NCBI GenBank assembly: GCA_018436925.1
Contig: JAHDKI010000010.1
Location: 1-64,000, forward strand
Reading direction: 5' to 3'
DNA from: Syntrophaceae bacterium
GTDB lineage: Bacteria > Desulfobacterota > Syntrophia > Syntrophales > Smithellaceae
Length of the DNA: 64,000 bases
Below, piece after piece: positions 1 through 8,398 of the stretch (within the stretch, counting starts at the first letter, position 1; each line of letters starts with the position of its first letter). Below the pieces are notes generated by a model. The model was not told the DNA's origin and made no database searches. It saw nothing but the letters and a program-made list of their open reading frames with translations. Both the position numbers and the translations under genes were made by a program.

Positions 1-122
1 ACGGGCAATCCGCTTTGATGCTGGTTGCTGCCCGACTCCGGCATGTTTCAGCCACCAGGTGGGGCAACCGGCAATATTTGAACATGGACAGATTGACAGA
101 AAACCTTGCGGATATGGCATAA
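1..122 (+). CDS. IS256-family transposase, C-terminal fragment (cut by window edge)
   Basis: Frame 3 is open from the first base to TAA at 120-122 and encodes about 39 residues. They contain SALMLVAARLRHV followed by TRWGNRQYLNMDRL. This matches what I know of the extreme C-terminus of Mutator/IS256 DDE transposases, where SALMLV.ARLRHV and WG..RYLNM recur. The catalytic DDE residues lie outside the window, so whether the element is intact cannot be judged. Other frames over these bases lack recognisable protein. Confidence 0.7.
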   Translation, partial: GQSALMLVAARLRHVSATRWGNRQYLNMDRLTENLADMA

Positions 123-227
123 GCGCCAATCGCTCCGGGAGCTTTAAGGCTCCCCGATCGCTTGGCTTACCGATTACCGGATTGTTGGGATGCTAAATTA
201 AAAGTGCGAAAGATTGTTGACACTACC
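1..227 (+). mobile_element. Right end of an IS256 (Mutator)-family insertion sequence
   Basis: The window opens inside the last codons of a transposase (next entry). Its stop at 120-122 is followed by about 105 bases of non-coding DNA with an imperfect inverted repeat (121-168). The sequence GTTGACACTACC ends at 227 and looks like the outer end of a terminal inverted repeat. Only one end is visible, so the exact border and any 8-9 bp target duplication cannot be confirmed. The family call rests on the transposase tail; the border at 227 is inference. Confidence 0.55.
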
Positions 228-251
228 TGAGAAATGCGCGCTGAATTTGTA

Positions 252-281
252 TTGACATTCTTGAAACGCTTCACATATATT
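252..281 (+). promoter_or_regulatory. Sigma-70 promoter for the DUF2339 gene
   Basis: TTGACA at 252-257 and TATATT at 276-281 are separated by 18 bases, close to the sigma-70 consensus, and lie 50 bases before the start codon at 331. A second TTGACA (217-222) lies in the presumed IS end pointing the same way, but no good -10 box follows it at the right distance. Confidence 0.6.
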
Positions 282-330
282 CCCAAAATCTAATGATTTT
301 TTCCGACACAAATGTTCCGGGGAGGTGTTT

Positions 331-3300
331 ATGGCAGCGACACTCACGTTGTTTCTCCTTATTGCTTTTTTCTTTATGCTCCTAAAATTCACTAGATTGA
401 ATCATCGGATTGAGTTTCTCGAAGATCAAATTCGCTTACTCAAAAACGAATTATCCCATCTCAGGCAGATCAAAACTGTTTTTAACTCATCCGCTGAAGA
501 TATGTCGACCCCTGCTTCCACCAGTCAGCCGTCCACTGTATCTCCAGATACGGATCAGATGACCCTTGCGTCACCTTCTGCAGAAAAAAACATCCCGGCC
601 AGGAAAAGAACAGACGTTATTTACAAAACCGTGGAGATTCCGCCTGCAAGTGAAATTCCTCCAGCCTCTCCCGCGCCTCCTCAACCGATTATTGAACAAC
701 CTTCCATACCATCGCCCCCCCTTGATAAAGTTGCGATTGCATTTTCAACTCGGCAATCGGAAAAATCCGTATCCGGGGCATCCGTCGAACCGGAAAGAAA
801 AAAAGAAACTCTCAAAACAGTTTTTGAACCCCCTGCGGCTTCCGCCCTGGAAGAAAAATGGGAGAATTTCAAAAAGAATGTCGACTGGGAGCAGTTTACC
901 GGTGTCAAACTGTTTGCCTGGCTGGGCGGACTGGCTTTATTTATCGGCGCTATTTTCTTTGTAAAATACTCTATCGACAACAACCTGATTCCCCCACAAT
1001 TGCGCTTGGCCATCGGCGCGCTGGTAGGCATTGCATTGATTGCCGCTTCCCTTTTCATCAATCGCGATCGCTACAGCACAACCGCGCACACTCTAGCCGC
1101 CGGGGGCATCGCGGTGTTGTATGCCGTTTCTTTTACGGCTTGCGTCTATTATGGATTCATTCCCAAAATGATTGGTTTCGGGTTATTTGCTTTCATTTCC
1201 GCCGCCGCGTTCGTCCTGGCTGTTTTCCATCAGGGCCGGTTCATTTCCGTGCTGGGCGCCGTCGGCGCCTATGCCACTCCCCTTCTGATTCAGACAGGAC
1301 ACCCCAATCTGATCAGTCTTTTCCTGTATTTGACCGTCGTCAATATCGGTCTGTTTGAAGTGATCCGCCGAACCGGCTGGCTGCCGTTATCCATTCTGGT
1401 TACCGCAGGCACACTGCTGACGCTTTCAGCCGGAGCCTGGGGCACGCATCCTCCTGCCGAACCGTATCTGATTGCGCTGATTGCCATAGCCAATTTGACG
1501 GTTTTCAGTTTGTTTTTCTGGATCTATCGCGGAGACAACGCCGATAATCGCTTTATTATGTATTCTTTACGGACATTATTTGCCAGCGCCTTGCCGGTTG
1601 CTTTCCTTCTGATTGACGCACCCGCAGGTTTCGATTATCTGCCGCTCCTTCTGATCACCGCGGCAACAGGTCTGGCCCTGATTCTGGCTTATGCTGAAAG
1701 GAACTGGGGAACAGGCTTTGTCGTTTATGCATTTGCGGGGTTCTTCATCATCGGCGCTTGGTCTTTCCTGAAATTCGATCTCAGCAAGCCATCCTGGGAA
1801 ATGTTGATCTTCTTTATCTATACGCTTCTTGCCGGTCTTGGACCGGTTTTTGTCATTCGCAAACACGGCATCGACTCGGGCAACCTCACCTGGTTGAAAA
1901 TCTTTCCTGCCCTGCTTACGGCGCTGGCCTTGGTTATATTCCTGAAACATGAAGCGACATCCTTTTTCTTCTGGCTGATGCTGATGGGCATTGGCGTCAT
2001 CGGCATCTTTGTCGGCATGCTGGTCGGCAGCCTTCTTTCCGTGGGCGCTCTCATCCTGCTGCTTCTGGCAGGCGGGGCAGGATGGATTTTCAAAACTCCC
2101 GTCGTGCTAATCGGAAGCGAATTTTTTATTTTCATTTTGGTTGCCGGTTTGCTGATCTGCTTTCTGACTGTTGTGTTTTTAAAAAAAGCTGATCAGTGGC
2201 GTCTGGTCACCCCGACGGACGCATCCTCCCGACCGGCTTCCGGGGCTTTCTCCATTCCCTCGGCCTGGATTACGGCGCTGCCGGTTCTGGGACCATTTAT
2301 TCTTTTATCCATCGTGCTGCTGCGCCAGGTTCCGTTATCGCCCACCCCGGCAATGGCGGCAGGGCTTTGTTTTTTTGCCGTCGCCATTGTTCTGGCCCGA
2401 TATTTTGCCTCGCAGGAAATATTGACCGTAACGCTCACGGCCATGACCGTCACGCTACTAAGCTGGGGCCTTCGACTGGATGCGGGAGCACAGATTCATC
2501 TTTTGCTGCTGGCCTGGAGCGCTTTTTTCTGGGCGCTGGCCGTCATCCTGCCCAATGTTTTATTCCGCCCGGAAAAAGCATGGAAGATCGGTTGGTATGC
2601 ATGGGCTGTCTTTGAACTGGTCATGGCCTGCCTGATCGTTTTTACCGTGGACAATCTATGGAAACGAGAGATTGCCGGTTGGATTCCTCTTGCGCTTGCC
2701 GCATTAAAACTTCCCATCATCGTCCTTCTTTTGAAAAGACTTAAAGGCGATGAAGCCCGAAACGCGATACTGGCCTTCCACGGCGGCGTTCTTTTATTTT
2801 ATGTTTCTTCAATTTCCGTTCTCCTTCTGGGCAATTCATGGATCGGCGTTTCTTTCGTTATCGAAGCAACCTTGCTTTTATGGCTGAATCGCAGAATCGA
2901 GCATCCCGGCCTGCGCTGGGTTGCCCTGGGCCTGGCGCCTGTGGGTCTGGCTCTGGTGCTCACACATCTGGGCGCGTTGAAATCGGCCGCAGACATGCCG
3001 GTTTTCAATCTCGCGGTTGGCAGCTGCGCCATCTGCGTTCTTGCGCTTTTTGCAGCCGTTAAACTGGCGGATTATCCCCGGAAAGAACTCATCGCTGATT
3101 TTTCATTGCCGCAATATTTTTTGTGGCTCTCCTGCGGCTCGGCTTTTTTCCTCCTCAATCTGATGGTTTCGGATATCTTCGGCGGAACGGGCGGCGGATT
3201 CAATACTGCATTCCATCAGAACATTCATCAATACATCAGTCACACATTGCTGTGGATTGTTTTTGCGGCTCTGATGCTCAGGCTCGGGCTTGTTCCCAAG

Positions 3301-4314
3301 GCCATAAAGACAGCGGGCCTAGTCGTTTTCCTGATCGGACTGGCGGCGGCTTTTTATGCGCCCTTTTATTTCAGCCGTCAGATTGCGACCATGACACCGC
3401 TTGTCAATCCCCTTTTGATTCTTTTCGCTCCGGCGCTGGCGGTCTTAATCTACCTTTCCGTCGTGCAAAATGACGATGACGTTGACGGACGTCAGTTGAA
3501 GAATCTGTATATCGCGCTGGGACTTCTTCTGGGCCTTCTGGCGCTCACAGCCGAATTCTCGACAATCTTTAATCAAATGACGCCGTTTAATTTATTCTAC
3601 AATCAGTCCTCGACCATGACACTTGCGCTGATATTGTCCTGGTTTATATTCGGGCTTGTTCTGATTTTGTGGCCCAGACCGCTTCATAACAATTTCCGGC
3701 TGGCCGGAGCCGCCCTGATTCTCATCAGCCTGGCCCGGTCCGTCTATTATCCGTTAGCCTACGCCCGGGACTTTGGCGCAGTCACGCCCATTCTCAATAT
3801 TCCTTCTTTGATCTTCCTGATCGTGATTGTCGGCCTGGGCATTTTAACCCTAAAGTCCTATGATCGGGATTTGTCGTTTAATGATATGACTTTCAGCCCG
3901 CGTTACCTTTGGGGGGCCGCTCTTATTGCTTTTAGCTTTTATGTAACAAATGTGGAAGTCGCTTCCGTCTTCGGAATGTTTCATACGCAGGCGGAGGCCG
4001 GGCGATTTACTTTTTATACGCACGGGCGTCTCTCACAGCAGCTGGCCTACAGCATCAGCTGGCTGATTTTTGCCATTACTCTGCTGATCATCGGCATTCG
4101 CTGGCAATTGATTCACATCCGCTGGGTGGCTCTTGCGCTTCTGGTGCTGACCTCGCTGAAGGTCTTTATTAAGGATTTATGGGCCCTGGGGCAGCTCTAC
4201 CGTGTCTTTTCCTTTATCGGACTGGCCGTAACGTTAATCCTCGTTTCCTTCATTTACCAGCGTTATCTTGGAAGCGGAACAAAGGCAAAGGAGAAGATCC
4301 ATGAGAAAAATTAA
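331..4314 (+). CDS. DUF2339-family giant polytopic membrane protein
   Basis: 1327 residues. An N-terminal membrane anchor (about 2-20) is followed by a short heptad-like coiled coil (about 25-50), a Pro/Ser/Thr-rich linker (about 55-165), and then an almost continuous series of hydrophobic segments to the C-terminus, well over 25 predicted membrane spans. This layout is typical of DUF2339 inner-membrane proteins, whose function is not established. I chose ATG 331 over GTG 325 because GGAGG at 321-325 is then spaced correctly and the GTG overlaps that ribosome-binding site. The 3' end overlaps the start of a broken partner gene at 4301. Family assignment is from architecture and length; no catalytic role is claimed. 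Confidence 0.8.
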   Translation: MAATLTLFLLIAFFFMLLKFTRLNHRIEFLEDQIRLLKNELSHLRQIKTVFNSSAEDMSTPASTSQPSTVSPDTDQMTLASPSAEKNIPARKRTDVIYKTVEIPPASEIPPASPAPPQPIIEQPSIPSPPLDKVAIAFSTRQSEKSVSGASVEPERKKETLKTVFEPPAASALEEKWENFKKNVDWEQFTGVKLFAWLGGLALFIGAIFFVKYSIDNNLIPPQLRLAIGALVGIALIAASLFINRDRYSTTAHTLAAGGIAVLYAVSFTACVYYGFIPKMIGFGLFAFISAAAFVLAVFHQGRFISVLGAVGAYATPLLIQTGHPNLISLFLYLTVVNIGLFEVIRRTGWLPLSILVTAGTLLTLSAGAWGTHPPAEPYLIALIAIANLTVFSLFFWIYRGDNADNRFIMYSLRTLFASALPVAFLLIDAPAGFDYLPLLLITAATGLALILAYAERNWGTGFVVYAFAGFFIIGAWSFLKFDLSKPSWEMLIFFIYTLLAGLGPVFVIRKHGIDSGNLTWLKIFPALLTALALVIFLKHEATSFFFWLMLMGIGVIGIFVGMLVGSLLSVGALILLLLAGGAGWIFKTPVVLIGSEFFIFILVAGLLICFLTVVFLKKADQWRLVTPTDASSRPASGAFSIPSAWITALPVLGPFILLSIVLLRQVPLSPTPAMAAGLCFFAVAIVLARYFASQEILTVTLTAMTVTLLSWGLRLDAGAQIHLLLLAWSAFFWALAVILPNVLFRPEKAWKIGWYAWAVFELVMACLIVFTVDNLWKREIAGWIPLALAALKLPIIVLLLKRLKGDEARNAILAFHGGVLLFYVSSISVLLLGNSWIGVSFVIEATLLLWLNRRIEHPGLRWVALGLAPVGLALVLTHLGALKSAADMPVFNLAVGSCAICVLALFAAVKLADYPRKELIADFSLPQYFLWLSCGSAFFLLNLMVSDIFGGTGGGFNTAFHQNIHQYISHTLLWIVFAALMLRLGLVPKAIKTAGLVVFLIGLAAAFYAPFYFSRQIATMTPLVNPLLILFAPALAVLIYLSVVQNDDDVDGRQLKNLYIALGLLLGLLALTAEFSTIFNQMTPFNLFYNQSSTMTLALILSWFIFGLVLILWPRPLHNNFRLAGAALILISLARSVYYPLAYARDFGAVTPILNIPSLIFLIVIVGLGILTLKSYDRDLSFNDMTFSPRYLWGAALIAFSFYVTNVEVASVFGMFHTQAEAGRFTFYTHGRLSQQLAYSISWLIFAITLLIIGIRWQLIHIRWVALALLVLTSLKVFIKDLWALGQLYRVFSFIGLAVTLILVSFIYQRYLGSGTKAKEKIHEKN

Positions 4315-4440
4315 GGCTCTTTCATCTTCGTGGTGCTGATGATTTTGATACCTCCTTTCTCGCAGGTTCAGCAATACAAGCGCACTGTGGGACGCCGTCT
4401 TTACCGGCGCCCCAATGACAAAGACCAAAAGACCCGTTGA
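4301..4440 (+). pseudogene. Frameshifted remnant of a DUF2339 partner gene (possibly DUF3999)
   Basis: An ATG at 4301 overlaps the end of the DUF2339 gene by 14 bases, as in coupled genes, and begins MRKIKAL. That frame stops after 12 codons. The +1 frame continues as FIFVVLMILIPPFSQ, a textbook signal-peptide core, then a basic tail ending at TGA 4438-4440. Adding one T in the TTT run near 4320 would restore a secretory N-terminus. In other proteobacteria DUF2339 genes are often followed by a secreted DUF3999 gene, so this is probably its decayed start. The DUF3999 identity is inference, since only the signal peptide survives. Confidence 0.5.
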
Positions 4441-4562
4441 ACAAAAACCGGAAATGCATTAATCAGAAAGACCCAGTTTCAACAAATAAGCCGGGCCGGC
4501 CGGAAAGGCAAGGCACCCAACCAAAAGCTTTTGCACAGGCGCGCCGGCAAGGAATCGAACCG

Positions 4563-5096
4563 ATGCGAAAAGAATTTGGGAAAGTTCTCAGAGACTATTT
4601 CTCAAGGAAAATGAAAAGCCTTGTTCCGGATTTCGCCGAGGAAAAGGTGAAATCCGTCTATATCGGCCCAGGAGAAAGAGCTTTCTGCAAGAAAATTGAT
4701 GATTCCTTGTATTGCTGGATCGTTTTAAGTCCTAGCGCAAAAGATTACGACGAATTCACTTTGATGGTCGGGTGGTCGAATCGGGCAAGATATCCGGAAT
4801 TGAGCCCCATTCCCTCGCATATCTCCCCCACGCCGGACCGTAGTGAGTTTTCCGAATCTGAATATCTTGTCAGACTTCCGGAACTGTTTTCGGGCAAAGA
4901 CGGGTGGTGGGTGATCAAACCTTTTGAAGCGCCGTTAACGATCGCGCAGTTGCAGGCATCCCTATCGCCTGTATCGAAGCAGGAAGCACAGGCGCTGGTC
5001 ATCCCGCAGGTTGATTCGGCGTTCAACAGATTGATTGAAACCGGGCTTCCCTATTTAAAAGCCTATGTCGATTTTAAACAGCGGTTCAATGCGTAA
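4563..5096 (+). CDS. Hypothetical soluble protein
   Basis: 177 residues from ATG 4563. The reading frame is open further upstream to a TTG at 4437, but that stretch is basic, low in structure and lies in the decayed partner-gene region, while AAGGA at 4549-4553 suits the internal ATG. There is no signal peptide or membrane span. The N-terminus is amphipathic and basic (RDYFSRKMKSLVPDF), followed by an alternating beta-rich core with several Trp residues (YCWIVLSP, GWWVIKPF). I do not recognise a family with confidence; DUF4304-like proteins have a broadly similar look, but I see no diagnostic motif. Confidence 0.6.
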   Translation: MRKEFGKVLRDYFSRKMKSLVPDFAEEKVKSVYIGPGERAFCKKIDDSLYCWIVLSPSAKDYDEFTLMVGWSNRARYPELSPIPSHISPTPDRSEFSESEYLVRLPELFSGKDGWWVIKPFEAPLTIAQLQASLSPVSKQEAQALVIPQVDSAFNRLIETGLPYLKAYVDFKQRFNA

Positions 5097-5157
5097 CCGT
5101 CGCCGGCGCCTGCAATCAAGCGTTGCAGATAGACTCGCTTTCATGGTTAAGTTCATC

Positions 5158-5184
5158 CATCCGAGGGTCATCGACCCTCGGATG
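5158..5184 (+). terminator. Perfect 12-bp hairpin after the hypothetical gene
   Basis: Arms 5158-5169 and 5173-5184 are perfectly complementary around a 3-base loop, 62 bases after the upstream stop codon. There is no T-tract on either strand, so this may be an mRNA-stabilising or Rho-assisted structure rather than an intrinsic terminator. Confidence 0.4.
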
Positions 5185-5246
5185 TGATGCGCTGCTCCGG
5201 GGCGCAAAACGGCCGCAAAATCCGCCGTGCCGATCGGCAAGGTTAC

Positions 5247-6002
5247 ATGCAGGTGACGCGCACAGTGCATCCATCAAAGTTCGCCATCAATCCCTATGGC
5301 GCCGTCGGTTTCGGACTGGTATCGATTTTTGCCGTCGCGCAGGGGTGGTCGCTGCCGGAGTTCTGCTGGGGCGTCTGGCTGGCCGGGCTTGTCTATTCCT
5401 GGGCATGCGTGGCGGCGGCGGCCATTTCTATCATTCTTTCCGCCCGTTCCACAAAGCCCGCGTATGACGCCCGGATGCCGTTTCTTCAAAGACTCTCTCC
5501 GAACGCTTTTCTGCTCGTGATGACGGCCGTCGGCATAGCGGCGGGCCTGATTGGGTTTCATCTGTACGCCGCCCTCTTCGGATTTTACGGATTGTTTCTG
5601 TCCGTCTTTGCCGAGATGGCCCCCTTGTCTTTGTTTGGGAGAAACGGCTTCATCAATTCGGACTTCTGCACACCGCTCATATACCTTTTAGAACGATTCT
5701 GGCCCCTGGCCGCTGCGGCGCTGATTGCCGACTGGCGGGATTTTTTCTCAAAAAACCCCTGGAAGTGGATTGTCCTGCCGTTTCAATCCGAGATTCTGCG
5801 CATCCACATCATGGTCCTGGCCCTGCCGTTTTTGTCGCTTCTGGCCTGGGCCCTGTTCCGGGGCGCGTATCAGCCCGCAACCATCGTGCTTCTTTTAGGC
5901 ATCTTTTTTCTCTTGCCGAAAAAAAGAAATAAGGCAAAATACCCTGGCTCGACCCCTTCGGATTCGGCCGGGCAATCGGATAAAGCCGGGATGAACCGAT
6001 GA
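5247..6002 (+). CDS. Polytopic membrane protein, possibly DUF6498-like
   Basis: 251 residues. The frame is open upstream to a GTG at 5184, but that start lies at the edge of the preceding hairpin, and AAGG at 5239-5242 favours ATG 5247. Six or so hydrophobic segments can be traced, the last ending in a basic tail. The pattern of an aromatic/His segment (FHLYAALFGFYGLF) and a late RIHIMVLALPFLSLL helix resembles DUF6498 membrane proteins, but this is a weak resemblance from memory. Function unknown. It heads a run of small membrane and lipid-related genes on the same strand. Confidence 0.6.
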   Translation: MQVTRTVHPSKFAINPYGAVGFGLVSIFAVAQGWSLPEFCWGVWLAGLVYSWACVAAAAISIILSARSTKPAYDARMPFLQRLSPNAFLLVMTAVGIAAGLIGFHLYAALFGFYGLFLSVFAEMAPLSLFGRNGFINSDFCTPLIYLLERFWPLAAAALIADWRDFFSKNPWKWIVLPFQSEILRIHIMVLALPFLSLLAWALFRGAYQPATIVLLLGIFFLLPKKRNKAKYPGSTPSDSAGQSDKAGMNR

Positions 6003-6046
6003 TCCGCCGGCTTTTGGGCCAATAGAATGCCTTTCGGAGAACAAAT

Positions 6047-6565
6047 ATGAAACGATTACCCGGCTTGCCTTCCCCTGGCGCAAAAACGGCGGCTTCAATC
6101 CTCATTCTTGCATTCGTTTTCTTGTCCTTTTCATTGAGTCTGAGCGCGGATTTCAAAAGGGGAGGAAACCCTCTGGAAGATCATATTTGGAAAGGGGAAG
6201 AATCCTATTTCACAAATCTTTATCGGGCCGACTATGACGGCGTTCTGGCTTTGGTGCATCCGCAGTTTCTCGGCTGGCCCGGCAACCTGCCTGCACCCAT
6301 CAACAAGGAACAAAGCGCGCGGTTCATGAAAAAGTTGATCCCTAAGCCAACCGCCTGCGCCGTCCGCATTGCGCGCGCCGGTTTTCAGCATGCCGGGGAT
6401 GCGGTAATAACCCAGTACACACTTCACGTGGATTGCCCCGACGCATCGGGAGCGGCAAAAACCACGTCATCGCGGATCACGCATACCTGGGCCCAGCACA
6501 AAGGCCGGTGGTTGATTCTGGGTGGCAGTAGCGTTGATGTTAAACAGGAAAAAGATCGGGACTGA
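6047..6565 (+). CDS. Secreted NTF2/DUF4440-like protein
   Basis: 172 residues with GGAGA eight bases before the ATG. An N-terminal signal peptide (hydrophobic core about 15-33, SILILAFVFLSFSLSL) precedes a mature domain of about 135 residues. That domain contains WKGEESYFTNLYRADYDGVLALVHP and ends in HTWAQHKGRWLILGGSS, the layout of NTF2-like/DUF4440 folds (helix, then curved sheet ending in W....GW or GRW). Two cysteines (CAVRIA, VDCPD) could pair in the periplasm. Ligand or enzymatic role unknown. Confidence 0.6.
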   Translation: MKRLPGLPSPGAKTAASILILAFVFLSFSLSLSADFKRGGNPLEDHIWKGEESYFTNLYRADYDGVLALVHPQFLGWPGNLPAPINKEQSARFMKKLIPKPTACAVRIARAGFQHAGDAVITQYTLHVDCPDASGAAKTTSSRITHTWAQHKGRWLILGGSSVDVKQEKDRD

Positions 6566-6608
6566 GCGCAGGGCTCGATTTCCCCCGTCTGAAGGAGAAT
6601 ACGAACAC

Positions 6609-7085
6609 ATGATTGCCAGAATCTCGACTATTCTGAACACCACGCCGGATAAGCTCTGGCAAGAGATCGCAAAGCCGCAATCGCTGCAATATGTGGCCGC
6701 GCCGATACTGTACTTCTTTCCCAGGGGCGATACCGATTTGAACCCCGATTGGGAAATCAACCGGGAATATCCTCTGGATTTATTTTTTCTGAAATTCATT
6801 CCATTGGGCGCCCATACAATTATTCTGAAAAAAATTGATCCCGAAAAGAATGAAATCTTGAGCAATGAGAAAGGGAAGCTTGCGCGAATCTGGAATCACA
6901 CCATTCAATTCAGGGCCATCAACGATAGCCAAATTGAATACAGCGACACGATAGAAATCAGGGCCGGATTGCTGACACCCTTGATCTGGCTGTTCTCCCA
7001 TTTCTTCTACCGTCACCGGCAAAGACGATGGAAGCAGCTTTTATCCAGCAAAGCCAAAAAGGAAAACAAGCATGGAAACGATTAG
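6609..7085 (+). CDS. SRPBCC (START/polyketide cyclase-like) protein
   Basis: 158 residues from ATG 6609, preceded by GAAGGAG at the right distance; the upstream extension of the frame lacks a ribosome-binding site and overlaps the previous gene. MIARISTILNTTPDKLWQEI is the first strand and helix typical of SRPBCC ligand-binding domains, which bind hydrophobic molecules in a deep pocket. The C-terminus ends in a hydrophobic stretch and a very basic tail (YRHRQRRWKQLL), suggesting membrane-surface association. It overlaps the next gene by 14 bases, so the two are probably co-translated. Confidence 0.65.
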   Translation: MIARISTILNTTPDKLWQEIAKPQSLQYVAAPILYFFPRGDTDLNPDWEINREYPLDLFFLKFIPLGAHTIILKKIDPEKNEILSNEKGKLARIWNHTIQFRAINDSQIEYSDTIEIRAGLLTPLIWLFSHFFYRHRQRRWKQLLSSKAKKENKHGND

Positions 7086-7635
7086 TCAAAACCTGGCCGC
7101 CGTTGCGATCCTGAGTGTGAATCTCATCGCTTCGATAAGCTATTTCGTGATCTATTCGACGCAGACCTTGAAAAACGCCTTTTTCAGGCTGCCGGTCGTA
7201 TTGCAAAAAGGATATGTCGCCTTCTTCGTCATTCCGTTGTTTGCGGCGCCTTTTTTCTCCGTTTCCCGATTCGCCGGCCCAAATCCGCTGCTTCTTTCAA
7301 CAGGTATTCTGATCGCCTTTATCGGGCTGTCCATCATCGTTTTGTCTTTTTTGAAAATCGGGGTTGTGCCGAGCATTAAAAGCGATGGAAAGTTATCGAC
7401 GAGCGGCCCCTACAAAACGGTTCGGCATCCCATTTATTTTGGAACCATTCTTGCCCAGTCCGGTCTGATTTTAGCCAATCAAGCACTGATCCCGCTGGTT
7501 TATCTCCCGGTGTCCATCTGCCTGTATTATCTGATGGCCACCCTAGAAGAGAAGGACCTGGTCCATATGTTCGGAAGGGAGTATATTGAATTTCAAAAGA
7601 AAACCAGGGGCAAGGTTATCCCCTTTATTCTGTAG
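7072..7635 (+). CDS. Isoprenylcysteine carboxyl/phospholipid methyltransferase-family membrane protein (copy 1)
   Basis: 187 residues, start overlapping the upstream SRPBCC gene by 14 bases. Four to five membrane segments are visible. The C-terminal half carries the ICMT/PEMT signature: GPYKTVRHPIYFG at about 115-127 and an EEKDL....GREYIEFQKK segment near the end. In the family these bind S-adenosylmethionine at the cytosolic face. ICMT-like bacterial proteins methylate small lipidic or thiol substrates in the membrane; the substrate here is unknown. A second paralogue follows at 7750. Confidence 0.7.
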   Translation: METISQNLAAVAILSVNLIASISYFVIYSTQTLKNAFFRLPVVLQKGYVAFFVIPLFAAPFFSVSRFAGPNPLLLSTGILIAFIGLSIIVLSFLKIGVVPSIKSDGKLSTSGPYKTVRHPIYFGTILAQSGLILANQALIPLVYLPVSICLYYLMATLEEKDLVHMFGREYIEFQKKTRGKVIPFIL

Positions 7636-7664
7636 CATACAACGTCGAACACGGCCCTTCTTTT

Positions 7665-7704
7665 GGGGAAATTTTGCACGCCTGTATTCTGTGCAAGCAA
7701 CCCC
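7665..7704 (+). other. Hairpin between the two ICMT-family genes
   Basis: GGGG (7665-7668) and TTGCAC (7674-7679) pair with GTGCAA (7691-7696) and CCCC (7701-7704) around an internal loop. No T-tract follows. It could stabilise or separate the two mRNAs; the role is unproven. Confidence 0.3.
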
Positions 7705-7749
7705 TGAAAGTCAACGCGCTTGAAGCAGACGCAGAAAGGTCGTCTTTCC

Positions 7750-8316
7750 ATGATCGGCAAAGGCATTGATCTGATCTACAAAGTCGCCACGGGAAGCTGG
7801 AAGACTCGGCTTGCGCTTGCGCCGCTTGTCGCCGTGATGTTCGTGTCTTTGATCGGCCTGCTGATCGGTTTGTCTGTTGCCGCGGATCGCTTTTTATCTT
7901 TCCCGAAGGCGCTCTTTCCTTGCTGGAGCAAAGCGGGCGGCCTTGCGCTTATCGCTCTGGGCTTATTCATCATGGTCCTTTCGATTTTTTATTTTATCAA
8001 AGCGAAGGGGACACCCGTTCCGCTTAGCCCTCCTCCCAAACTCGTCAAAGCCGGTCCGTACCGATTCGTCCGTAATCCCATGCTGACCGGCATATTTATG
8101 CAGCTCTTCGGGCTGGGCATCGCCACCGGCTCGCCTTCCCTCACATTTATCTTTACGCCCTTATTCATTGGCGTCAATGTCTGGGAGCTCAAAACGATAG
8201 AAGAGCCGGAGCTGGTCAAAAGACTCGGGGCTGAATACGTCGAATACAAAAAACAGGTGCCCATGTTCTTTCCGTTTCGAATCGGAAGAAATGCGCAACC
8301 TAACCGGCAACCATGA
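7750..8316 (+). CDS. Isoprenylcysteine carboxyl/phospholipid methyltransferase-family membrane protein (copy 2)
   Basis: 188 residues from ATG 7750 (AGAAAGG at 7732-7738 is a distant ribosome-binding site). Hydrophobic segments lie at about 20-45, 60-85 and 115-140. The SAM-site signature AGPYRFVRNPMLTG and the terminal EEPELVKRLGAEYVEYKKQVPMFFP are diagnostic of the ICMT/PEMT fold. It is similar in plan to the gene at 7072 but diverged in sequence, so this looks like an old duplication or two distinct substrates rather than a recent tandem copy. Confidence 0.7.
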   Translation: MIGKGIDLIYKVATGSWKTRLALAPLVAVMFVSLIGLLIGLSVAADRFLSFPKALFPCWSKAGGLALIALGLFIMVLSIFYFIKAKGTPVPLSPPPKLVKAGPYRFVRNPMLTGIFMQLFGLGIATGSPSLTFIFTPLFIGVNVWELKTIEEPELVKRLGAEYVEYKKQVPMFFPFRIGRNAQPNRQP

Positions 8317-8398
8317 CTCGGAACGCATCTTCATCACAGGGTGATACAGCATGCCGGCGGCGCATCCAGTTAAAAATTTTTTTGCGGGGTGAAATCTC

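Noticed and set aside
4536-4562. tRNA-like 3' half on the minus strand (GGTTCGATTCC followed by a GC-rich stretch)
   Set aside because: The T-loop matches, but the T-stem has two mismatches and no anticodon or D arm is found at the right distance.
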